64,000 nucleotides of DNA from Polyporus tsugae (GCA_024305745.1 JAHRBS010000004.1:1-64000), one strand, 5' to 3'; shown: positions 34,990 to 47,900, numbered from the stretch's first letter. Made by a program: numbers and translations. Notes: generated by a model from the letters alone, not told the origin.

Positions 34990-36130
34990 GGATGATGGCT
35001 GCCTGCAACGCTGAACCAGGCCAAAGCACATGCTTCAAGACCGCAGATCGCAGTAGTGTACGTGTGTGAAGGTGGGAGGAAGGAGAGGTCGGCGCGCACG
35101 GTGCTTCAAGTCATACATGTCCACCGATCGAGCCGGGTGAAGAGCAAGGTTCAACATTCCAAGCCTTGTCCGGCCCTACATACTGGGCCCGACGCTCGCG
35201 CAGGGGGCGTTGACCAAACACAACACACGTACCATTAAATAACACGCGAACGAAATAGATACGCCTTCGACTGGCGTGCACGTCGTTCGTTACCGGGCAG
35301 AAAAGCTGGTCATCTGAAAGCCAACTCCTCTCAACAGCCCGCACATCCATCAAGCGATGGTACGTACCCTGTTGCCGTTACAGCGCTGCATCCTGCACTC
35401 TCAGGCTGATGCTCCGAGTCCCCAACAGAGACCCAGACCCAGACGGGCCCTGCTCTGCTCCGACGCGCTCCTCATCCACTTACATTACCCTCCTCGGACT
35501 TTCCCCCAGTAGCCATCTCCTTCTATTTCCACCCAAAAGCGCGACCGTCCGCACTCCCTCCTGGAGCCCAGCGTACCCAAATCGCCCGCCACGACACCAA
35601 TGTGCACCTGGGTCCTGCACCACATCATCATCACCGACCAAGCCGACAGCAGCGCATGCCCGCCGCTGGGAGCGAGGACCAAGATGCCGATCGCGGTGGG
35701 TGACTGTAAGTACGGGATATGTATGCGCTCTGTCCGACTTCTGGAAGCTTTTGCGCGTGCAGCTAACGATTCGCTGCGGACCAGTTCCGAATCTCCCGGC
35801 ACCGAAAGTCATTCAAGGGGCAAGTCGATTACATGGTTGGCCAGTAGGCGAGACGTTTTTCAAAGGCCGAATAGAGGGGAATCGACATCGACAATCGACA
35901 AGCGCAGCCAGGTCAGCAAAGTCAGATGAGGCGAAGACATATTGAAGTTGGGCCGGCAAGTTCAACGACTCGGAGGAGGGGACCGTGAAAGTGGCTGTCC
36001 ACCCTTGGCAAATCTCGGCCGATTAACCCCTAACCTTAGCGTCATATCACGTGATACCCTTTGACATGCATTCAAGACGTTCAGGCTGCCAGTGACTGGT
36101 ATTAGTACAGTATTTAACGGCCAGAGATGA
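34990..36130. other. Intergenic region with a shared CCACCCTTGG/CCCTAA motif
   Basis: No gene is recognised; the open frame 35409-35945 has no protein-like features. GTGGCTGTCCACCCTTGG at 35991-36008, followed by TTAACCCCTAACCTTAG at 36023-36039, recurs near 43601 and 60131. Confidence 0.45.
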
Positions 36131-36565
36131 CAGCTAACTGCAGAAACATAGCTCATCCTGGCGCTGCGAGTGGGCGTGGCATGTTTGGCCACCTGCCTGA
36201 AATGGTAGGCATAGCCGCTGGGTATTTGAGCACGTACTGACGTCCAAGAGAAAGTGAGGGATAGTAATTTTGGCACAAGTATGTGTTGCAGACATAAATT
36301 TACAATTTTGTCAACTCGAAACCCTCCCCGGACGTGGTCGAGGGGGTTGAACATGCGGTTGAAACCAAACGTCCAGAGACCTAGCGCTTAGTGCAAACAA
36401 GCGCGCCAGTCCTGCATCCTGACGCATCCCGACGCATTGGTGTTCGCAACGAACAGCGAGGCCCTGGGACGAGGCCCTCACCTCGGCCTACCATTTCAGG
36501 CAGGTGGCCAAACATGCCACGCCCACTCACAGCGCCAGGACGAGCTATGTTTTTGCAGTTAGCTG
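36131..36565. mobile_element. Foldback/MITE-like element with 79-bp inverted arms
   Basis: Arm 36131-36209 matches the reverse complement of 36487-36565 at 76 of 79 positions; the three differences are transitions. The 277-bp interior has no gene. The arms begin CAGCTAACTGCA. No clear target-site duplication is seen, so it may be a non-autonomous DNA element or a snap-back inversion. Confidence 0.65.
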
Positions 36566-37905
36566 GAAACAGTGATTTCGCGCGAGGTGTGCTGCCTTCA
36601 ATGGGAGGGGCAGTGACACAAGAGTGTAGTGGTTGGATGGGATAGTGTATGAACTAGTATATGATACTGAGAGCCAGGTCGTCTGTCGCATGTGCGGGGC
36701 TGGAAAAGGATGTTTTTCGAGTGCAGGGTTTGTCACGTTTACGGCCAGATGAAATGCATCACTCAACGGTCACAGGAAGCCTTGGGCCGGACAGAAAAAT
36801 ACTGACCACCTCGGAAAACATTGAGTGAGTGGTGGATAAGTGTTTATTTGGCTTGAGATTAATTGCACTTTCATTGGTTGAGAGAAAGCACATTGCGACT
36901 CATGAGATGAGGTGGGGGCCAGACCTGTCCAACCGCATGTGACAAGATGCCGTTGCCCACGTGACCAATTTTGATGCACGTAAACCACAACTTGGGTCGC
37001 GCATCGCGAAGGCGAACTGCGTGTCTCTTGAAAATACTATTGGGTATATGCCATGGAGGAGAATTACTACTGGTAATATGATTTCGTGGAATGGAATGGC
37101 CACCAAAAATCTTTGCAGCTTTCAACCTGCCCAAATGTAATATATTCAACTTTGTGGGAGAATACAGAAGCAGACAAATATTGCACTATCTGTTACCATG
37201 TTCTTGGGTCCAGCTACGTCATTTTCATATAACGCGCAAAAGGTGCGGGGCAGCATGCTCTGGAGAATGCAGCCGTTTCATCTGACCGTAAAATTTAATT
37301 TGGTGTCTAAACACTGTACTACTCATGACATGATTCGCAACCCCATCGGTTTGGAAGCATGAAATGAAACAGCGAGGCGGTTGCAGGGTCATGGGCAAGG
37401 TATGCGTATGCATTGTAAGTATACAACAAGGAGCTCGAGCTGATTTGGGCTCTGCATGATGTTTGGCTCCAGATATTTATGGTGGACGGAGGTATTGAAG
37501 GTGTCGGTTAGTTTCAAGTGATTGAGCATTCTAACTCAACTCATAGAGCACCCAAAGGACACCCTAACACCACTTCTGGCCACCACACATGGTCAAGATC
37601 TTCCGAGGACTTCCGAGTGTCTGGGGAAGTGATGGTGGGCGTCGGGTCCATTGGACCAAGTTCTTTTCACTCGCGCGCGGGTTAACCCGCCATTCCACAG
37701 TTACTCAAGTAGTAGCAGACCACACACGGATGCCGGGTGACAACGCTGCCCCAAAGGGAACAATGGGTGTTTTGTTTCAGCTGCTGTATTGCTCGCGTCT
37801 AACAGACTATACTCGAGAAGATAGTGTTGAGGAATAGTTGTCCGTTCGAGAACATCCAACCTTTCAGTCTCAATCCCAGCGACTTCATTCTGCCTAACGC
37901 TCTCC
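36566..37905. other. Intergenic, partly duplicated from 60.4-60.8 kb
   Basis: No gene is seen. The right part (about 37560-37900) resembles the 5' flank of the membrane-protein gene at 60865, for example the shared CCATTCCACAGTTA word. It is therefore part of an old segmental duplication. Confidence 0.5.
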
Positions 37906-38225
37906 ATGACGCTCCTTTCCTTATATGCCTTTTCGCTCATTGCACCCTTTGACCTGTCGCTTATCCACTCTGGCCTCACTTCCGAACCCGCACTTGAGAT
38001 GGGTCCACCGGACCCAATCGCGGAGCAAGGTGGCCGACCCCCATACATACTATGGCCTACGCGTCTCTGATGCTAGCCCAGTGGTATCAGCAAGGGACAA
38101 CTTCAGCGACACTGTATTCCACTGGGTCGCATTCATCACGGCGGGTACCGAGCTAACCATTGACCTCAGCACCAGTCCTGCCAGCGTTTCAAATACCTTT
38201 ATGATAGAACCGGGAGACAAATGCA
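37906..38225 (+). pseudogene. Truncated copy of the membrane-protein gene at 60865
   Basis: ATG 37906 opens MTLLSLYAFSLIAPFDLSLI and then SEPALEMGPPDPIAE, parallel to the signal peptide and mature start of the intact gene. Relative to it there is a 24-bp in-frame deletion after IAE, then a one-base gain that leads to a TGA in place of VSDSN. Homology continues in another frame (RDNFSDTVFHWVAFITAGTE) and stops near 38225, before the Ser/Thr-rich and transmembrane parts. Confidence 0.75.
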
Positions 38226-38505
38226 AAGACATTTTGGTCGACCAACTCTGCCAAAAGCTGCACCGTATCCTCGAGGCTTGCATAGAACGGGAATACACTC
38301 CAATCATTCGCAGAATAACTAGTCAATAGCATACAACACGCAGTTGAACTTGCACGAGCATCACCATCCACAGCATTCTTTGGCTTCTCTTGGCTTTCTC
38401 CTTGGTCTTGCCAGCCCTCTCCAACTACTCCCGCATACCATTGCTCCCACCTTCCTAACCATCGCACTCGTGCTGGCAGCATGCCCGTCATCCACCATGG
38501 ACATC

Positions 38506-40635
38506 AGCCGGCCAGGTCACCCCCAACACGTCCGCAACCCTCCCCCCAAACACATCGACGTCCAAGAACTAGATGGACACCTCACCCGGATACTCCTCGA
38601 ACCTTGCGGGCAAGCGCCACTCCACCCCAAACCCGGGCTCTTCGTACGGCACGACAATCACGTACTTGATGTCGACCGAAGACCCAGGCTGAGACCACCT
38701 CTGCACAGCAAGATCCCTCAGCCGCACAAGCCTGTCGAACCCGCCGCCCGCATCTATGCTGTGATCCTCCCACGGCTTCATCGCAATCTGGACCGCCCAG
38801 ACGGCGACACCCACAAAAATGTACGTGTCGAACAGGGAGTCCACAGCGGACGCGGGGCAGTAGCATGCCTCCCAGTCGACCGCTCCCAGATCTTCGATGT
38901 GGTCGAACACGATGCGCCGCCAGCATGCCGTTCTACTAGTACCCCAAGGGCGCCAGTGGTTCCACGCGTTGTACAGATGCGCCGGGGGCCGGCACAGCTC
39001 CCATGCCCTCCATTCGATGCGCCAACGGACAGAGCCCACGACAACCGTCGTACGGCACGCGTCCGCATCCGCGTCGTCCGGTCGGTAGCCAAACCGAACG
39101 GGCGCACTCGCGCTCCCCCGCATCGTCCTGCCCGTGCCCGGGAGCGGGCCTATCCTGGTCATCAGCGCAAACTCACGGAAGGTCGTGTCATACATCGTGA
39201 ACTCGAGGTCGGCGAGCACCCAGCGCAGGGCCATGCTCTCGAACAGGAAGTCGGCAAAATCCGCTGGAGACTCCGCCGACTCGGAGCGCCACCACCACCC
39301 CGTGCTTGCGAGCCTGAAGTCGTCGTATAGCCTCGCCCGCGTCTCTTCGGTGCTGAAAGAGAGGACGTTGGCGAGCATGCGGTCGTGGATGGCCCGGGTC
39401 TTGAAGCGGACGACGACGCGGTCACTCAGGTTGTCGACAGCGTCCGGGTCGACCGGCTCCGCCCGCGAGATGAGCACGAGCTTGTGCGGGTCCTCGCTCG
39501 GGTGCGCCTCGAGGGCCCCCGACAGGAGGAGGCAGATCGCCCTGAGGTCGCCAGTGTAGCGGCGCACAGCGGCATCAACCAGCTGTTTGTGGAAGCCGGG
39601 GTCTGTCAGAAACAAGAGGACGTCCCCGAGGCAAGGGCCGACGTCTCGCACAAGGGACCGGACCACGTTCACATCGTCGAACGTGGCGTAGCACTGCGGT
39701 TCTTTGAACTTGAAGGTGAATCCAGTCCGACGCAGCAAGACTAGGCTGACGGGTGCCCAGATAGAACGTTAGCCTGCGAGCGCCGAGCGGTCACAGTGAG
39801 AATTTGAAGTACGTACAGCCCACATAGTTCCTCCTCCGACCAGGGCGACATCCACCAGTTTCGAACGGTTCGTCGCTCTTTCAGCATCTTGCAGCGCGAG
39901 TCGCCTGGAGAGATGGCTGCCACGAAGAACACCTTCTGTGGGCCGTCAGTCACGGATGAAGGTATGGGCTCCGTCATCGCGTCCGGACAGCCTGAGTCGA
40001 CCAACAACCAGACCCGTGTAGCATCAGAAACAGAAACAGAAACTTGAAGATGTGCATCGCAATCGAACCCAGATGTCCACATTTCCCAGACACCATCTTG
40101 ATGGAAGGAATACGTCTTCCCCTGGGAGGACGTGAAGAGTACGGTCTCCTCACGTGACATGCACTGCATGAGGAAGAATAGGAGGAAATAGGACTTTCCT
40201 GGAAATGTTCAAACAAATGAGGAAAAGGCGTTCAAAATTGGCCATGGAACGAACTAGTAAGCTCACATACCGATGCCCCGCTGTCCGAGAAGCAAACAGC
40301 CTCGCGTGTCAGATGCCTGTGTTGTCTCACGAGCCTTCCGGAAATGGTCTGCGAAGAGCGAGTACTCCTCGCGCACGAAGAAGAGACCCTCCGGAAGGAA
40401 GTCCGGCATGAGGTCTCAAACACAGGCTTGCTTGACGTGGAGAAAACACTCGAGGGGCGGCTTCTCGAGGACGGTCTTGAGGGCGGCTCGGCCACAAGCA
40501 CCCCAGTATGTCTTCCAAAACTCGCGCCAGGCTGGATTGAGGACGGGCTCCCAATTATCATGGCGGGAGGTCTGGAAGGTCCGACGTCAGATGCATGCGT
40601 AGGATTATATCCGTTGGGAGAAAGCTTACAGCCAT
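38506..40635 (-). pseudogene. P-loop NTPase family, broken copy 3
   Basis: The best preserved of the broken copies. Exon 1 is ATG GCT (40635-40630). Exon 2 gives WREFWKTYWGACGRAALKTV, LEKPPLECF, LFFVREEYSLFADHF and LLLGQRGIG; after the P-loop intron comes KSYFLLFFLMQCMSREETVL, FFVAAISPGDSR and WWMSPWSEEEL. A 39738-38569 exon supplies the middle and C-terminal domains (ADFADFLFES, VKYVIVVPYEEP-like, GVEWRLPARFEE). Two nonsense changes are seen. A TGA in exon 2 (near 40423) sits where relatives have an Arg-containing SVRE/AVRD sequence. A TAG at 38571-38569 removes the last 20 or so residues (FLDVDVFGGRVADVLGV continues beyond). Both fit single C-to-T changes. Confidence 0.7.
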
Positions 40636-40959
40636 ATGTTTGGAACTTTGGCCTGCAGGGAGGAATTCTATGACTTAATGCATGGTTGGATACAAGGGAT
40701 AACGATAGAGAGACAAGGCATAGGAAAGGGTTCGGCTCCGCCGCGGAGAGGGCCCCTCTTTTAATGGTCCAGCCACTTCGATCGAGCCCCAGAGAGAGGG
40801 GTAGATTGTGCCTGTGTCCATTCCTGCATCTGGACGAGGACGTCAAGAAGGCGGGGCATGGTGGGCAATAGACCCTCGTCAATTGTATCTAACTAAGTCC
40901 TGCATGTCGCCCTCGCCTTCTTCGCAACAACCCCGCCCTCTTCTCGTGTCTCCCTCTCC

Positions 40960-43384
40960 TCATCTTCTACTTCTGGCTCCTCCCACACACGCTTGCCCCT
41001 CGTCCTCCCAGCGACGTCCCCGTCCATTACCGTACCCATCCGCACCCTGAGCGGCATCCAGATCTGCAGACGGCAAGGATGCACGGGCGGACCCGCCCTC
41101 CTGCGGAGCTGGTGGTCCTGCCTGAGGTATGCGCACTCCAATCACGTCTTCCACTCCACACTTGGGTACATCCCAGAGGCCGGACCAAGCCTCACGCCCA
41201 CAACACGCAGAGATGTTAAGGAACTGGACGAACACCTGCCCCCCAGTCCTCTGCGCCTCAAGCTCAACCTCGGACGCCGGGAAGCACCACTCGACGTCAA
41301 ACCGGGCATCCTCCGACTCGGAGTCATGCTGGGGGTCATGCAGGACGATGAGCACATACTTCACCTCGATCTCAACCTTGACCGGCGCCGGATATGCCCT
41401 TGTCCACACCCGGCGCGCGCGCTCGCGCATCTCTCTGACAGTCTCGAAGTTCAGGGTCTCTCTCGGATCCGACTCTGACTCCGAATCCGAGCAGCTGCTC
41501 ACACGTGGCGGTGACTGTGGGCTTGGCTCCCCTGCACAGGCCCAGCCTGAGCATTGCGGGTCCCGCTTGGCGATGATGTGGACGGCCCAGAGGACGACTC
41601 GGGCGACGTAACCGTTGTTGCGACACTCACCCCCAGGGGGCGTGACCTGGAAGAAGAACGCGTGGAAGGGGGGGGTTGGCGCGCGCATGGACGGCCACTG
41701 CGGGGGAGTAGTACGAGAAGTGGTTGACCCCGCCGTTGGGCCTGAGATCGTCGATGGACTCGTACAGAACACCCTGAAGAGCAGCCCACGGCGCGGCAGC
41801 CTCATATGCAGGGGGATGGTGGGAGGCAGCGGCTTGGGACGGATGCGATGTCTGCCATGAGTATGATACAGGCTGGGGTCCCGAGGCATCAACGACGAGT
41901 GTCAATGGACGGCGCGTGTACCCGGGGTGCTCAGGCCGTCGGTAGATGAACCGCATGAACGATGTTGTGCTCCCTACGGCCAACGGAGCGGGGGACATAG
42001 GCACAAAGTGGTGCTGCAGCGCGGTGGCTTCGTCTCCAGAGAACACGCCGAGTGCCAGTGTGCAGCAAATCGCAAAGTGGTCAAACACGAACAGAATGGC
42101 GCCAGCACTCGAGCGACTGCGACCAATGAGGCCGCACAGCTCCCTCGTTCCGGTGATCGCACTCAAGGGGTCCTCGCGCGCCAGAAGGCTGTCCAGCATC
42201 CGCTCGTAAATGGCGCGCGATTTGAAACCGGCGGTACACCCGTCGTCGGCGAACACGGTGGTCGAAGGCGGGTCCAATGGTGCAACGAGTGCGACGGTGT
42301 GAGCGTTCTTATCCGAGCTTGTGTGGGCTAGATTGAGGAGGTGGGCGACTGCGGCGGCCTCTCCGCGGTAGGATTCCACAGCTGAATGCACGGAGGCATC
42401 GTAGCCGTCCGGATCAAGCAGAAATCGGAGAATGTCCCGTGGGCAGGGGCCCACCCACGAGACAAGGGACCCCACCACAGCAGTATTGAACGATGGGAAG
42501 CACTCTTGTGCAGCCGGTGCGAACCAACCTGTGGGTAATGCACGTAACCTAACCAGTGTCAGCCTGAATCCGAAGCAATTATATACACGGCGTAGAATAC
42601 GTACAGCGGGAGGAGCTCGTTGTTGTTCCAAGGTGACATAAACCAACATCGGACAGAGGGGTCCTTTGCAAAACAGTGATACCGCGACTTGTCAGGAGAG
42701 AGAGCGGCTACGAAGAACAGCCCTATGTTGGTAGGACGTGAGTGCAGTGGCTCCTTCTTGTTGGGGCATTCAATTAATGACCACACTCTGGGTGTGTTGT
42801 TGGCAATGTGCGGGAGGTGTTCATAGGCATCAAAGTTAGACGTGTCCATCCTCGCCACACCGTATTTGTTGAAGAGAAACGTCCTCTCGGAGGAAGAGGT
42901 GAACACGACCAGTTCCTCCCGTGACAAGCACTCCACCAGGAGGTAGAGGAAAAAAAGCGGACTTTCCTGGAAACATCAGACATCATAAGTAACACGTATC
43001 AGTGGTGGAAAGGGACAGGACGTCATGCACCGATGCCCGGCTGCCCGAGAAGTAAGACACTACTGGAGAGTCCAGCTCCTTACGACCATTGCGCAAATGT
43101 TCAGCAAAAAGCATGCACTCCCTCCGCATGAACAAGGAGTCAATGTTAGAGTAGATGCAAAGTCGCCTTGCGACAGCACCTAGCCCGTCCAGGAAACGTT
43201 CGTCAGGCGGCTTGTCGAGGACACCTTAGAGAAGTGTGCGACCACCCCACCACTTCCCATGGAAGTCGCACCATTCGGATGTGGCCATCGGCTTCCACAT
43301 TTTCCGGTATGAGGGAGTCTGGAGATCGGACATTGTGAGCTAAGCCAGCAGCACCAGATGGATTGGGATAAAGCTCACCGTCAT
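40960..43384 (-). pseudogene. P-loop NTPase family, broken copy 4
   Basis: Start ATG ACG at 43384. Exon 2 contains GKWWGGRTLL, then an in-frame TAA near 43230, DKPPDERFLDGL and LFMRREC; LLLGQPGIG follows after a frameshift. The P-loop continues KSAFF but is shifted by one base in a T7 run (near 42950). Downstream are LVVFTSSSERTF, FFVAALSPDKSRYH, WFMSPWNNNELL, the long exon 42550-41680, and a one-base shift in a C8 run (41668-41675). Then come HAFFFQVTPPGG, VVLWAVHIIAKRD, EVKYVLIVLHDP, FDVEWCFP and FVQFLNISA. Two of the shifts are homopolymer indels and could be assembly errors; the TAA and the exon-2 shift are not. Confidence 0.7.
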
Positions 43385-44602
43385 GTCCTGACTGCTAGTG
43401 TGCATCGAATAAAGAGACTGGTTGCAGGAAGCGACAGGAAAAGAGAGAGGACTTCGATCGGGCCCAGAGCGGAAGGTACTCGGCTCTCCACGTCGTCGAC
43501 TTGGTCGTCGCTGAGATTGGGCAAACTTGCAGCGCCGTTTCAGCGAGGCAATGCAAGAATATCCGTATGGGGGAAGAAAAGGGAGGAAAGTGAGAGCTAG
43601 GTGGCTGTCCACCCTTGGTACCATCTCGCCCGATGCCCGACGAAAATGTGAAGCTCAACCAATCTCTGTAGCAGTGCGACCAATCCAACTGTCTGACTGT
43701 AATGACTGTTCGAAAATTGAACATCATGGACAATCTCTTAAATACAGCGGGGGAGACTAATGACAAGGACTCACCCAATGTTGCAAGCCAGGATTTTCGG
43801 TTGCCACGGAAGAAGCGGAGGACAGAGAGGACAAGGATGTGCCAAGTTAGGCGAACACACTAGACAGATGGTGGAGGAAGACTTCAAGATGATAATTCCC
43901 CATGCCGCATTTCGCAAGGAGGTACAGACATGGATCGATAGCATATAAGTTACTGAAAGCAGTGACATATGCATCAATGCCTCCCGCCCAACATATGCTG
44001 GCCAGCAATTGCTCACTTTCCAGCGATTCCATCGGAATGTTAGCTCTGATCCTCATTGCCAACCAGCCTCGAACGGTGCATCCTGCCAGTCGGTCTGGAA
44101 AGGCGTCGTGAGGCGTAGGGTTGAAGTGAGCATCAGAGAGAGAGAGAGGCCCTAGTAGAACGGCTGGTGCAAAGACGAAGACATACTTGAGATGGATTAG
44201 GACGAGGAAACAACCCTTGGCGTCATCTCGCCCGATGCCCAACAAAAATGCGACTGCGACCAATCTGACCCTAACCCCAACTCCATACGGTCACGTGAAT
44301 GACTGCTGCAGTGACGCAGCGTCACACTGTATCTGGGGGCCGGCAGCGCCCTGCCAATGGGGCCTAAGCGAGCGGCCAGCGTCTGATTCTCGCTAACCGT
44401 TGGAGTCTCTCGCTCGAGCAGGTGTTGCAACCCCGACCGGTCAAGCAGATGAGATAGACGACGAATCGGACAATGATAAGATACAGTTCTGCACATTTAC
44501 CGAAGCAGAACACTGATGCGTCTTCAGGCCACTCACATACTCACTATGCAACAGATCTTTATGGTGAAAGGTGTACGATTACAGTATATTTTAAGTTGTC
44601 CA
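43385..44602. other. Intergenic region with dispersed motif copies
   Basis: No gene is recognised. GTGGCTGTCCACCCTTGG occurs at 43601-43618. A related CAACCCTTGG..TCTCGCCCGATGCCC stretch (44211-44238) precedes GACCCTAACCCC at 44268-44279. The right end borders the retrotransposon LTR. Confidence 0.45.
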
Positions 44603-44930
44603 TGTTGAACCTGGGGGCAAAGCCCACACCGGGCAGCAACTCTAGCGGAAGCTCCGCATACTCACCTGGAGGGGTTGTTGAGGCTTGTTAAGTGATGATG
44701 GTGGTAGAGTGTAAAGAACTGTCTGTATTGGGGGCTCTGGGGAGCCTGTATATATACTACTAGATTACATAAGAACTGTACAGTAGCATACACGGTGCAC
44801 AGTCGAGCTGTGCGTGATTATCATAGACGAGGCTATGAGTAATCTGGCATGTGTGACAACTGGCGCTATGGCGGTGTCACAGCCTAGCGGCTATGTTGGC
44901 TGCCAGCGCTTGGCAGTGCCGCGCTCAACA
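44603..44930 (-). repeat. 3' LTR of the copia element
   Basis: 328 bp, TGTTGA...TCAACA, downstream of gag-pol on the minus strand. It differs from the other LTR by two substitutions near its left end. Confidence 0.95.
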
Positions 44931-44940
44931 CTCCCCCTCG
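44931..44940 (-). other. Polypurine tract
   Basis: CGAGGGGGAG on the minus strand, directly before the 3' LTR. This is the expected position for the plus-strand DNA synthesis primer of an LTR retroelement. Confidence 0.7.
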
Positions 44941-47900
44941 CTAAGTACTCGGCATGGGTACGAAAGCAGATTTGGCGCTATAAGCTGGCCGTGGAAAGTG
45001 GAGCCCGAGTTGAGAGCGGAATTTAATGAATTTCGTCGCTCCCAAGTTCTTGGTGAATATATCGGCGGGATTGTCGTCACCTTCAATGTAGAATAGGTCG
45101 ACGATGCCCTTTTCATGTACCTCCCGAATGTAGTGACAGCGGATGTCGATGTGTTTAGACCTCGGTTCCGTTACTGGATTTGATGCAATGAAGATAGACC
45201 CTTGGTTATCTCCAGAAAGAGGTATATGATCGATATAGTAGCCGAGTTCTGCAAGTAGGTTGCAAACCCAGACTACTTGGCGACTACAATCACTCATCGC
45301 CATATACTCAGCCTCAGTTGAGGAATGAGCAATCGTTTTCTGTGCACATGAAGTCCACGAGAAAACACCACCCGCTAGTTTCAGGAAGAATCCTGTCTGC
45401 GAGCGTCGAGTGTTGGGATCTGATGCCCAATCAGAGTCAGTACCGGCAACTAAGCCAGTCTGAGCTTTGCCTTTGTAAACCAGGGAGTAATCCTTGGTTC
45501 CAACCAGATAGCGGCAGATATAGAGTGCACGCTTGAGGTGCTCCTCAGATGGGTTGGATGCAAACTGGGACAATTTTGTCACAGTGAAGGCTAAGTCCGG
45601 CCTTGTTCCTAACATGATATACAGTAGGGAACCGATGACTGTCTGGAACCTAGAGCGAAGCTCTGGTGTGGATTGCTCTTTGTTGGGCTCAGGTTGGTAA
45701 CCTGCTGGGAGCGGAGTAGTAGCTGGTCGCGCGTTAGTCATGCCGCAACGTTCCAGTACTTTCTCTAGGTAGGTGCATTGATCCAGGTGGATATCGTTGC
45801 CTTTGCGTGTAATACGCATGCGTAAGAACTCTTTGGCATCACCAAGGTCTCGACACTCCCACTTTCTCATGAAGCGAGCTTTCAGTTCAGCTACGAGCTT
45901 CCTATTTCGCCCACAAAAGAGTGCATCGTCAACGTAGACGATAACAACTACAAGTGCTCCATCAGAGCGTTTGTAGATGTATATGCCTGCATCATTGCTG
46001 AGCCGTTTAAAGCCCATCAATGTCATGGACTCAGACAAGGTGCGCCACCACGCTAAACCTGCCTGCTTAAGCCCATATAGAGCACGTTTGAGTCTGAGGA
46101 CTTTGTGCTCTGTGCCGGGTGTGCGAAACCCTTCTGGCTGCTCCATATATATCTCTTCATCCAGCTTGCCATATAGGTAGGCACTGCGTACATCGAGGCC
46201 TGAGATGTGCCAATCCTTGAGCGTTGCTAATGCTGTGATGAGACGCACTGTCTCGAATCGTACAACTGGGGAGAATATTTTGTCGAAGTCTTCGCCTTCG
46301 ACCTGGGAGAAGCCTTTCGCAACAAGCCTGGCTTTCTTTCGTCTGTCAGTTTTGACGTCGAATACCCAGCGGTTCTTGACGACCTTTCGCCCTTTGGGCC
46401 GGTCAACCAAGTCATACACATCGCGCCTGCGAAGAGCCTCTAATTCTTCGCGGCAAGCGTTGAACCACTCCTTTCGCTCATCCTTTGGTAGGACAGCGAT
46501 ATCACGGAAGGTCCATTCGCGCACATTAAGTGGCGAGGCCTTCTCCCCCTCATCGTCTGGTGGGATAGCCTTAGAAATAAGGTATTGGATGAGATATGCT
46601 CCCCCTTCCCGGCATAGTTCTGCCACATCAGTTCCGTCTGGATCACGCAGGGCATCTTCGACTTCCTCTGAGGACGCGTCTTCATCATCATCATCTTCGT
46701 ATTCAGATGATTCGTCCTCATCATCAGTTTCTTCCTCAGAACTTTCGTTCGAGTGTGCCTCTGAGCTTTGCTCACTAGGAGCGCCTGAGTGAGGTGGAGG
46801 GACTGGCTCTGCAGGTATAGGTTCCGGTATGGGACCAGAGTCATCCTCTTCCTCAGCGTCGCTGCTACTAGGTGAGATCATGGGAGTAGGCTCCCGTGGC
46901 GTGGTCCATTTCGAAGGTGGACGGAGTACGGGTTCATCGCGTGATCGCGGAAGTGATCGAGAAGAGCTAGGCCCGGGAAGCCTCTCATCTCTGGATGGTG
47001 GCGTGGTACGAGAGCGACTCGTTTCTCCACGAACTTCAACCATTTTCTTCCATGATTCCCGTTTCTCTATGTCCTTGAAAATGTCTGTAGGGTGTCGTGA
47101 TTCACCATAGACATTCCCTTCGCGAACTGGTACTTTCCGTTCTCTCCCAGATCGTCGCGGAGAACTCGCGCCAGATCTTTCAACCGGAGGAGATTGCGGC
47201 AACACAGGGCTATGCACACTTCGCGGTGTCTGTCTGCGTGAAATACGCTGTACAGGTAGTTCAGCCGGTGGTGCAGGAGGTGCGACGTCTCGCGCCTTGC
47301 CCTTGTCCTTTTTAGAAGGAAGGTTTTTGGGAGGACAATGTGGCTCCTCATCGTCATCAGGGAGATTCTTAGGAGCGGGGACTTGGTCCGCGGATTCCTG
47401 TGATTCCTCTTCATTGGGCGCAATCTGCTGCCTCTGTCGCTTCTGCTCGTGCGGACACTTCGGAAACATATGTTCATCAAATAGCGCTTGAGCAGCTGTA
47501 AAGATGACATTGTTTGGTAGGCGCATGAACTTATAATTGTGACCTCCATCGCCGATGCCAAGGTAAACCATCAACTCCGATTTGGGGGATAGTTTATTCT
47601 TCCGCACTTCAGATGGCAAGAAGACATAGGCTCCACATCCAAAGATGCGTAGGTGGCTAATGTCTGGCTTGGAGTCGTATAGAAGTTCATAGGGGGTTCG
47701 CCATTCCAGACGACGCATAGGTGTTCTGTTATAGACGTGTGTAGCATGATCAAAGGAGAATTCCCACCAGGACTGAGGTATGCAAGCATCGTGTCGCATT
47801 GCCTCCCCTTTGTCCATGAGCGTACGAATTATGCGCTTGGCACGGCCATTCTGTTGATGAATGTGTGGTGCACTGGTTATAATCTCGATGCCTCTGTCCT

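Noticed and set aside
35409..35945. Plus-strand ORF of 178 codons
   Set aside because: No recognisable motif, biased composition and overlapping open frames on both strands.
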